In this document: positions 33,883-40,568 of the stretch, in pieces
Layout: each line of letters starts with the position of its first letter
Position numbering within the stretch: the stretch's first letter is position 1
Origin: Fibrobacterota bacterium
GTDB lineage: Bacteria; Fibrobacterota; Fibrobacteria; UBA11236
Direction of reading: 5' to 3'
Assembly (NCBI GenBank): GCA_023249635.1
Contig: JAHFCH010000029.1
Location: 1-41,702 of the forward strand
DNA length: 41,702 nt
Made by a program: the position numbers and the translations under genes
The notes under the pieces: model-generated
Seen by the model: the letters and a program-made list of their open reading frames with translations, nothing else
What the model was told of the DNA's origin: nothing
Database searches by the model: none

Positions 33883-34683
33883 TTAGAAAAATATTCCTGA
33901 AGGTCCCGGGGGCGGCGCGATCCGGTCGGCTTCCGTTGGAATCCTGACTTGGGGATACCCCTCGTTATTGGTCTTAATCGGATCCATCCGATACGGATTG
34001 ACGACGGGATTGAATTGAGGCCCCAATGTTTTGGGATCCAATTTGCCCTCGAAATCATTCCAGATTCCGCTGCTGGGTTGATTGACCAAGGACTTTACCT
34101 GCGGGTTGTCGGGATTGGAGTTGTGTTGATACATCACGTGACTGTCAAGCGCGCTGGGCTGACCCGCTTTCGGGAATGTATCCGGATGGGTGTGCGCAAC
34201 ATGGGTGTCACCCGATTTCATATTGACTGTGACGGAATCGGTGCCACCTAAGTCGGGTTCCTTTTGGGACAATACGAAATTCGTCCCGCCCGGACTGGGT
34301 TGCCCGGAATAGCCAAGCTCATTGACCTTGACCTGAGGATGGGATGCGAACCCGGAGCCGGCCACATGCGTGAATGCGGAAGTGTTAGGGCTGCTCTCCC
34401 GCCGGGGACCCGGCGGCTGATTAAACACATTCGGATGGGCAATGTTTTCATGCGCTTTAGCATACTCGACATAGTTGCGCAAGATGGGTTCCGGAGAAAT
34501 CGGAAGACGGCTATCGTCCTGCCTTTGGGGGCCGAGCTGTGTATTGATGGGGGGAAGCGTAGGCCGGGTCAATGGCCTGGCGGGTGGGGCCGGATGGGCA
34601 GAGGCCCCGGGAGTGAATGCCCGGGCATTGGGATTGAGATGTTGCGGCGTATGCGGCGCATTCGATTTGCCAATTCTGTCCAT
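33883..34683 (-). CDS. JAMM-motif proline-rich protein 2, candidate type III effector
   Basis: A 266-residue protein without a Sec signal. The first ~65 residues are Pro/Asn/His-rich. The ordered part, ~100-260, carries AFTHVAGSGF, GQPSPGGTNFVL and DTHVAHTHP with H164 and H166, then QPS177-x-x-D180, the HxHP...SxxD signature of JAMM/JAB metalloproteases (gap of 10 instead of 7). It ends in a conserved RIPTEADRI block. It is a clear paralog of the protein at 35043-35918. JAMM enzymes cut ubiquitin-like conjugates or act in polymorphic toxins, so a host-directed isopeptidase is a testable idea. The upstream general-base Glu was not pinpointed. A GGATTAC word lies ~115 bases upstream. Confidence 0.75.
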   Translation of the reverse strand: MDRIGKSNAPHTPQHLNPNARAFTPGASAHPAPPARPLTRPTLPPINTQLGPQRQDDSRLPISPEPILRNYVEYAKAHENIAHPNVFNQPPGPRRESSPNTSAFTHVAGSGFASHPQVKVNELGYSGQPSPGGTNFVLSQKEPDLGGTDSVTVNMKSGDTHVAHTHPDTFPKAGQPSALDSHVMYQHNSNPDNPQVKSLVNQPSSGIWNDFEGKLDPKTLGPQFNPVVNPYRMDPIKTNNEGYPQVRIPTEADRIAPPPGPSGIFF

Positions 34684-35042
34684 GGTGTTTCTTTCCTAAA
34701 GCCGATACCCATCCAAGTTTGCTGAAAATGCGGCTTCCATAGATAGTAAGGATTTCCGGGTCATTGAGCACTCTGGGTTCGGCATCCCCAAAGCGCGGAT
34801 TACTGGCAGATTCCGAAAATGGGATTTTTGCGGGAAATGATTCGAGGTAACCGGAATCCCGGAAGCAGGCCGGCTTACGCGCCCAATCCACAAAATCCTC
34901 TTGCTTGAAAAATGCGCGTATGGATTCAGGCACAGGACTGCGTCAGAAGCCGGCTCCGGCGCGCGCGGACTTTTTCAACACCCTGATAAGGACCTGCTGG
35001 AAGGAAGCGGTTAAATAGCCGGCTCGTCATGGGCTGAGTTGC
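34684..35042. other. 359-base gap with a GTAATCC word
   Basis: A leftward frame (34511-34933) overlaps this area and the start of the JAMM gene in another frame, with no domain. GTAATCC (read leftward) at 34798-34804 points to the gene starting at 34683. It is treated as a promoter region. Confidence 0.4.
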
Positions 35043-35918
35043 CTAAGGAGGCGCCTGGAAGTCCGCCCAATACGCCGAGCTTCCGGAACTGCCGGCGGAT
35101 GAACCTCCCCAGGATGAACTCCCCGGAGGGACAGAAGATCGGGAGCCGTCTTGGTTTCCAGCCGGGTGGATCCGATCGACCTCGGTTGGAATCCGGGTCT
35201 GGGGAAAGCCTTGCGCATTGTAGGTTATCGGTCCATTGGTATAGCCCTGGTTCAACCGATTGAACTGCGGGGTTTTTCCGTCCGGCGCCATGATTCCGGC
35301 AAATCCGGTCCAGGATTGCGTGGGAGGATGAAACATGGAGTTGTTGAGGGGGGGATTTCGCGGCGGATTATTTTGCAGGAAAGCCGTGTTTTGATCCTTG
35401 CCGCTGATCATATCCAGACCGGGCTCCGGATGGGTGTGGGCGACATGGGTGTCTTCCGGTTTGATGTCCACCCGGGACTCCCTGGTATCGCCGCTGCGTA
35501 TCGGGTTCCGTTGGTTCAAAACCATATTTCTTCCCCCCGGACTGGGTTGCCCGGTCACGATTTGCTCATCGGGCACATTGGGATTCCTGTTGAACTGGTT
35601 TCGGGCCACGTGCGTAAATGCCTGGGTCTTAGGCGTCATGATTTCCGGCGGGTTTGTCGGACTCGTCGGCATGTCGGGATGCATGATCCCATTATTCCGA
35701 TTTTCATGATCCGCATATCCTTGCAAGCGGGCCCCAGGGCTTTGGGCCGGGAACCGGGTTTGAAGGGGTGGAAGTTGCGGACGATGCGCCGAAACGTGGG
35801 ACGCGGGCTTGTGCTTATGGGTCGTGGCGGGGTTTGGCGCGTTGTCATGGAGCTGCGTCCGCGCCGGGGGTATTTTGGAATTATTCGATCCGGAAATATG
35901 TCCCCCGATTCTGGTCAT
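35043..35918 (-). CDS. JAMM-motif proline-rich protein 3, candidate type III effector
   Basis: A 291-residue paralog of the 33883-34683 protein. It shares AFTHVA, GQPSPGG.N.VL, DTHVAHTHP and the terminal RIPTEVDRI block. The metal-site residues are H161 and H163, then S172-G-K-D175, with a gap of 8 close to the canonical 7. The N-terminal ~95 residues are His/Pro/Asn-rich low complexity. A Gly/Ser-rich tail (~262-285) extends past the shared block. No Sec signal. It begins 69 bases after the TIGR02147 gene on the same strand and may be co-transcribed with it. Of the three JAMM-like proteins this one keeps the motif closest to textbook spacing. Confidence 0.75.
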   Translation of the reverse strand: MTRIGGHISGSNNSKIPPARTQLHDNAPNPATTHKHKPASHVSAHRPQLPPLQTRFPAQSPGARLQGYADHENRNNGIMHPDMPTSPTNPPEIMTPKTQAFTHVARNQFNRNPNVPDEQIVTGQPSPGGRNMVLNQRNPIRSGDTRESRVDIKPEDTHVAHTHPEPGLDMISGKDQNTAFLQNNPPRNPPLNNSMFHPPTQSWTGFAGIMAPDGKTPQFNRLNQGYTNGPITYNAQGFPQTRIPTEVDRIHPAGNQDGSRSSVPPGSSSWGGSSAGSSGSSAYWADFQAPP

Positions 35919-35987
35919 TTGCTGTTCCTATGTCCGGTACGATTCATCGGCCAGGGTAGTTCGCCCGGTTGGGAAGGGGTAGGGATT

Positions 35988-36698
35988 TCAAATTCCCTCC
36001 TTGATGACAGGCTTGACCAACATTGAGATCTGGAAAACCCGCTCCCGGATATTCGAGCACTGCTCCCATCGATCCGTCGCCACCTCTCTCACGTCAGTCA
36101 GCGATTCAAGGGAGGATCTCAATTCGTTTCGGCCACCCTTGAAAAAGACCGGTGGCTCTTCGCCGGAACTTTCTGAAAGAATTTCGAAGTGGGCGGAAAT
36201 CGTCATCCAGTGATCGGCCAGCTCCTTCAGAATTCCTTGAGAATATTCTAGAACCTGGGAGGCACTGGGATTCTCCTTCCGGAGATTGATCCGCAAATTC
36301 CTTAGGCGGTTTTCGGCAATCTGCTTTAGGGTGGGATCAATCGCGTGCGCATGCTTGACCATGGTCAGGAAGAATTCCTTCTCTTCTTCAGAGAGGCGCA
36401 AGCCGACCGCGAACTTAAGCGCGCAGGCGGAGGTCAGGTTGCGGCGGCCTTTGATGACTTCGTTGAAAAACCCCGGGTTCAAGATTCCGGAGTTCTTGGC
36501 AAGCCGGCGCTGGGAAAATTCCGGAAACCGGGATTGCAGTTCCAGGAACCGGTCGATGAGGAACTTGCGGTAATCGGAGTATGAAAAAAGATCAACGGTG
36601 GCTGTCGGGATGTTTGGACCCGGCTCGGAAGGAACGCGAGAAGAATCCAAATTCTTCTGTTCCGCCAAAGGTAAATGGGATTGTATCGAAGTATGCAT
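35988..36698 (-). CDS. TIGR02147-family regulator 1
   Basis: A 236-residue protein matching the TIGR02147 family of Fibrobacter- and Bdellovibrio-like bacteria: DLFSYSDYRKFLIDRFLELQ, then an HTH-like segment FSQRRLAKNSGILNPGFFNEVIKGRRNLT, and ALKFAVGLRLSEEEKEFFLTMVKHA. The C-terminal half is shorter and more divergent than in regulator 2. The start is uncertain: an ATG at 36767 is in frame, and 36698 is chosen for its better fit to the family start, although its AGGAG is rather far. GGATTAC at 36872 faces it. It is collinear with the JAMM gene at 35043 and probably regulates genes of this cluster. Confidence 0.8.
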   Translation of the reverse strand: MHTSIQSHLPLAEQKNLDSSRVPSEPGPNIPTATVDLFSYSDYRKFLIDRFLELQSRFPEFSQRRLAKNSGILNPGFFNEVIKGRRNLTSACALKFAVGLRLSEEEKEFFLTMVKHAHAIDPTLKQIAENRLRNLRINLRKENPSASQVLEYSQGILKELADHWMTISAHFEILSESSGEEPPVFFKGGRNELRSSLESLTDVREVATDRWEQCSNIRERVFQISMLVKPVIKEGI

Positions 36699-37797
36699 GG
36701 GCGTTTCCAATCTCCTGTTGCTCAGTACGGGAAAAGTACCGGTGGAATTTCCGAATCGCATCCGCATTACAGGTTTGCGTGCGGATTAATTACGGACCGG
36801 ATACCCATCGCAAGGAATTCCATTAAATCCCCGATGCGCATTTCCTGCGGTTATTAGCAGCACAAGGGAATGGATTACGCATGGTCGCAACGGGTTTTGA
36901 AAAGGCGGGAAGGCCCTTTTGTAAAGCGCCCGGATCGAATGCCATCGCGACCTGAGTCGTCGAGTATGGGGTGGTGAGCCGGGTGGGCAAAAAGACGACA
37001 ATTGGTATTGCCGATAAAACATATGCAAAGTCAGAAGTTTCTATCGATTCCGTGCCGCCCCAGGTATCATCCGAACGGAAGTTCGTCCCAGCCTTCGGGT
37101 TCATCCCAAGCTTGGCGCTTTCTTGCGGAGGTCTTGTAATCATTGGCTCTCGTTGCGGTAATGGCAAACGCAGCTTTATTCACGATATCCACCTGGTACT
37201 CCTTTCGAATTCGTTGCCCCGGATTCTATCCCTTGGAATCCGGAACATTTCACTATTTAATCCGCCGCGATTACGTATCCGTAAGTAGTGGATTCGCTTC
37301 CGGCTCCAGACAATATCGATCAAAGAGTGCGCTCGCGGTTGATGACGGCGGAAATAGCCTGGACATCGATGTCCAACGGCCCAAGTGGTGATGTTGTTTA
37401 ATCAACACTCGCTCTGGACCCTATCACCATTGAACCGCAATGCATGCTTAAACCGACCGTAACATTCGGGATACTAACCGGGTCGAATACTAGCCGGCCC
37501 GATTCGGAGTATCCAGGCCTGCCTGGAAAAGGTCGAGCCGCCCAATAATCCCGAATTTCCACAATGCCTATTAGCGCAAAGAGTGTTCGAATAAAAACTC
37601 ATTGGATTACGCGTCGCGTAATCATTTTCCTGCATGTATTACCAACTTCTCATTCCAGATTACAGAAGTGCCCGCTTTTTAAGCGTTTCGGCGTAATCAA
37701 CCGGGTATTCCGGGCTAGGGAAGGGGGGCGTCCGGGGCAATCCAGGGCATATAATCCAATACCACCTGGTTATATCCAAAAGCGATTGGAGGCAGAC
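36699..37797. other. 1.1-kb divergent region between the two TIGR02147 genes
   Basis: Leftward (36823-37167) and rightward (36971-37288) frames exist but lack domains and ribosome sites. Contents are a GCGTAATCC word (read leftward) at 36872-36880 and the perfect inverted repeat at 37605-37623. Both promoters must lie here. I see no RNA gene. Confidence 0.45.
37605..37623. promoter_or_regulatory. Perfect 9-1-9 inverted repeat GATTACGCG-T-CGCGTAATC
   Basis: This is two GCGTAATC words arranged head to head, 175 bases before the second TIGR02147 start. It shows that the recurring GCGTAATCC word can form a full palindrome, as expected for a dimeric DNA-binding protein. Confidence 0.6.
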
Positions 37798-38826
37798 ATG
37801 AAGGACTTGCAACCGGAACTCATCGACTTCGGCTTTGGGGACGGGAGAACTCCCTCCGGGCGTTCCAGTGTCACCTCCGGCGCCGGAACCAGGGACGGGG
37901 GAGCGGTCAGGGCCAGGGATTACTTGAAACCCGGCCGCGCCCGCACCCTTCCCGTGGATTCGGAATCCTTTGACGAACCTTCGGCGGTGAGACCCGACAT
38001 TTACTCTTATGCCTCCCACCACGACTTTCTGCGCGATCTGTTCACATGGGTACAATCCCAGAACCCGAAATTCTCGCATCGCGTCCTCGCGAAGACGGCC
38101 GGCTTCGCGAATCCGGGGTTCTTCAATGATATCGTGAAAGGCCGGCGCAAGGTCAACCCCATCGGGCTGGAGCGGTTCGGACGCGCTTTGGGCCTCGAAC
38201 CGGACGAGCTGGAGTTCGTGCAATGTCTCATGGTTTATACCGAAGCCGACGAGGGGGAAAACCGGGAGATCGCATCGGAAATGCTGGAGAGGAGACGCAA
38301 GCGGAAGCACTTCAAACGATTGAAGCACACGCAATCCAAGTATTACCTCGACTTCAATTATATGCTGGTCCGGGCCGCCATCGAAGTCTGCGACTTCCGG
38401 GGAGATTACAAGAAACTCGGCGAGTTCCTGATTCCTCCCATGGCACCGGAAACGATTAAACCTTTTGTCCGGGATTTATGCGAATGGAACCTCGTTACCC
38501 AGGATGCCAACGGCAGCTATCGCGTGACCAACGCCTACCAGGAGCCGCCTCCCGGCCTGCGTGAGATGATGCTGCGGGCCCATAAGGCCTTGTTGTCGCA
38601 GACCTCGAATCTGCTGAGCCTTGTGCCCACGAACAAGACGCATGTCTCTACGGCGCTGGTGACCGTAAGCGAAGGCGCGTATAAGGAGATCATGCGCTAT
38701 GTCGGGAAGTTCCGCGACCAGCTCCTGGATATCGTCCGGGAGGATCGTAATCCCGATCGGGTTGCCGCCATCAGCATCCAATGCATCCCCAGGAGCCAGA
38801 AGCCGCAGGATTCCAAGCGGAAGTGA
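37798..38826 (+). CDS. TIGR02147-family regulator 2
   Basis: A 342-residue protein of the TIGR02147 family. After a variable ~65-residue N-terminus come DIYSYASHHDFLRDLFTWVQ, an HTH-like stretch FSHRVLAKTAGFANPGFFNDIVKGRRKVN, RFGRALGLEPDELEFVQCLM, and a complete C-terminal domain (LGEFLIPPMAPETIKPFVRDLCEWNLVTQD, ALVTVSEGAYKEIMRYVGKFRDQLLDIVRED). GGAGG lies 5 bases before the ATG at 37798; the frame is open further upstream but without such support. It converges on the sctC-D-E operon and is the nearest candidate regulator of the type III genes. Confidence 0.88.
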   Translation: MKDLQPELIDFGFGDGRTPSGRSSVTSGAGTRDGGAVRARDYLKPGRARTLPVDSESFDEPSAVRPDIYSYASHHDFLRDLFTWVQSQNPKFSHRVLAKTAGFANPGFFNDIVKGRRKVNPIGLERFGRALGLEPDELEFVQCLMVYTEADEGENREIASEMLERRRKRKHFKRLKHTQSKYYLDFNYMLVRAAIEVCDFRGDYKKLGEFLIPPMAPETIKPFVRDLCEWNLVTQDANGSYRVTNAYQEPPPGLREMMLRAHKALLSQTSNLLSLVPTNKTHVSTALVTVSEGAYKEIMRYVGKFRDQLLDIVREDRNPDRVAAISIQCIPRSQKPQDSKRK

Positions 38827-38840
38827 GTGGGGGAAAACGG

Positions 38841-38880
38841 CGGGGGCCGACAGTGCCGGCAGCTGGGCCCCCGGCGGCTT
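38841..38880. terminator. GC-rich hairpin between convergent genes
   Basis: An 8-base perfect stem CGGGGGCC / GGCCCCCG with a 17-base loop (38841-38873), between the regulator stop at 38826 and the leftward sctE-like stop at 38901. No clear T tract, so a weak bidirectional terminator at best. Three 10-base repeats of GCGRCTCTTA follow at 38884-38913. Confidence 0.35.
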
Positions 38881-38900
38881 TCAGCGGCTCTTAGCGACTC

Positions 38901-39143
38901 TTAGCGACTCTTGGACCTTAGCTTCATCCAGATTTTCTCGAGCAGGGTTACGCTGGCTTCAGCCGCTTTTTTCATTTCCATATGGGCCTGCAGTTCGCGC
39001 ATGTCCATGCCCCTGCCCATCGACCGGGATAATTCCTGCGCATATTGCGTAAAGGCATCCTGGTGCTCACGCAACCGGCGGCCGTCAGCATCATCGGACA
39101 AAACGCTTTCCAAATCGGACATCCAGGCTTTATTCCCGTTCAT
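38901..39143 (-). CDS. Small helical protein, SctE/YscE-like position
   Basis: An 80-residue, highly charged and helical protein (SDLESVLSDDADGRRLREHQ, MDMRELQAHMEMKKAAEASV) with no cysteines or signal. It overlaps the end of sctD by 14 bases. In many type III operons the order is sctC, sctD, then a small ~75-80-residue gene for the SctE needle co-chaperone (SsaE/YscE/EscE); size, composition and place fit. Sequence similarity cannot be shown by eye, and a needle-type SctF is an alternative. Its stop lies in a run of three 10-base repeats. Confidence 0.55.
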   Translation of the reverse strand: MNGNKAWMSDLESVLSDDADGRRLREHQDAFTQYAQELSRSMGRGMDMRELQAHMEMKKAAEASVTLLEKIWMKLRSKSR

Positions 39144-40566
39144 TCGTTCCCCCTTGCAGGTAATAGGTGTCTTGCACTCCCTCGGACTCCAGGATGATCC
39201 TGTCTTTCTGGATGGAGCGGATGATGTGTCCAGTGGACAGGCGGGTGCCTTCGAAATACTTCCTGCCGTTCCTCATGGTGAGGTAATTCAGCGCCCCCAA
39301 CCCCACGGCCATCAGGTCGGTATCCAGTTCCATCCAGGCTGATGCGGTTTTCAGGAGGGCGGGCGACAACTTGTCCGTCCAACGCTCCTGGAGGTCCAGA
39401 CCATAGGATGAAGCCACGGCCTTTTTGACCCGGTTCCAGGCTTCCAAATCCGGCTTGCGCATTTTCCCCTTGATGAGCAGGCCAAACAGCCGCCCCTTGT
39501 CCGCCTCGAATCTGATCTTTTGCGAGAGCGATTCCTTCGTGAGGGACTCGCTCAGGAAAGGGTAGATGAACGCGGTCGGCAGCACGCTGTCTTCGATGCC
39601 GGAAAGCCCCGCGACTTCCTGACGCAGCGACTCCATGATCCCTCGCAAGCGGTTCCGATCATCGTACACTCCGCGAAGCACCAGTCTGCCCCGTGGCCGG
39701 ACGCGGACATCCAAATCCAAATGGTACATTTCCAGGATATCCAGGGCGCTCAACGCGATGCGCTCTGCGGATTGGATACGCCCGGCTACGGGCGGATTGA
39801 GCGCCTCCAGGCGCGCCATCAGCAGGGTTTTGAGACTATCGGTGGCTACTTGGCCGACCACACAAAGGCCGTTGCTATCCTCCGCGATTCGCAGGTCTTG
39901 CAACCCCATATCCGCCATAACCAGGCCGACCCGGGTTTTGAGATCCGGCTCTTTGGGTTTTTCGGGTCGGGTCAGATAAGCGATGGCCGTGATGGAAAGC
40001 CCTCCGATAATCAAGGCGATTCGCTTTTCGTGCCGCTTGTAAAACGGTCGTTCCCGCTTGGCGACCGCTTCGGGAAAGGTGGCGAGGTATTGCTCATCCT
40101 TCGTCAAAGGCGGAAAGTGCCCCAGGTCCGCGCCGGGCGTTACCGACTGTTCCGCCGGGGATGGCGCAACCGGGTCCACGGACTCCTGGATCTCGGGCCA
40201 GGGTTCATCCGCGGGTCCGATCGCGAACCGTGTCTTGCCCACCGTAACGGACTCATACCTCCCGAGGACGATGGATTCGCGCTCCATGGATTGCGCGCCG
40301 ACACGCACCTGCATGCCTTCCGCAGCGGAAAGAGTCGGCTTATCACCGGTCAGATCCAAGGTCAGGTTGCCGCTGGAAAAACCTTCGTCCAGGAAAATGA
40401 AATCGCACATCTCCTGGCTGCCGATGGTGTATTGCCGGCTCTTGAGGCGCATACTCGCCCCGGCATGCCTTCCCGTAAGCACTTTCAACATCATCGGGAC
40501 ACGTTCCTTTGCCTCGATCTTGCCGCTCCAATCAGCGGTCGCGGGCCCGTCCGTTTCCTGTCCCAT
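39130..40566 (-). CDS. sctD: Type III secretion inner-membrane ring protein SctD
   Basis: A 478-residue bitopic membrane protein. The N-terminal ~25-120 is an FHA-like domain as in YscD/EscD (MLKVLTGRHAGASMRLK, YTIGSQEMCDFIFLD, VTVGKTRFAIGP). One transmembrane helix lies at ~183-198 after a basic stretch (YKRHEKR). The periplasmic part holds ring-building modules (~208-350). The end carries the SctD signature NGRKYFEGTRLSTGHIIRSI followed by RIILES, like the C-termini of EscD-type proteins. It starts 2 bases after the secretin stop, so the genes are tightly coupled. A start at the internal Met pair near 40494 would match family N-termini better and is an alternative. SctD forms the inner-membrane ring of the injectisome. 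Confidence 0.87.
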   Translation of the reverse strand: MGQETDGPATADWSGKIEAKERVPMMLKVLTGRHAGASMRLKSRQYTIGSQEMCDFIFLDEGFSSGNLTLDLTGDKPTLSAAEGMQVRVGAQSMERESIVLGRYESVTVGKTRFAIGPADEPWPEIQESVDPVAPSPAEQSVTPGADLGHFPPLTKDEQYLATFPEAVAKRERPFYKRHEKRIALIIGGLSITAIAYLTRPEKPKEPDLKTRVGLVMADMGLQDLRIAEDSNGLCVVGQVATDSLKTLLMARLEALNPPVAGRIQSAERIALSALDILEMYHLDLDVRVRPRGRLVLRGVYDDRNRLRGIMESLRQEVAGLSGIEDSVLPTAFIYPFLSESLTKESLSQKIRFEADKGRLFGLLIKGKMRKPDLEAWNRVKKAVASSYGLDLQERWTDKLSPALLKTASAWMELDTDLMAVGLGALNYLTMRNGRKYFEGTRLSTGHIIRSIQKDRIILESEGVQDTYYLQGGTNERE

Positions 40567-40568
40567 GA

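Noticed and set aside
34511-34933. Leftward 140-codon frame overlapping the JAMM gene
   Set aside because: It overlaps the start of a better supported gene in another frame, includes the upstream GTAATCC word and has no domain.
36823-37167. Leftward 114-codon frame between the regulators
   Set aside because: It contains the GCGTAATCC word, shows no domain and has a weak start.
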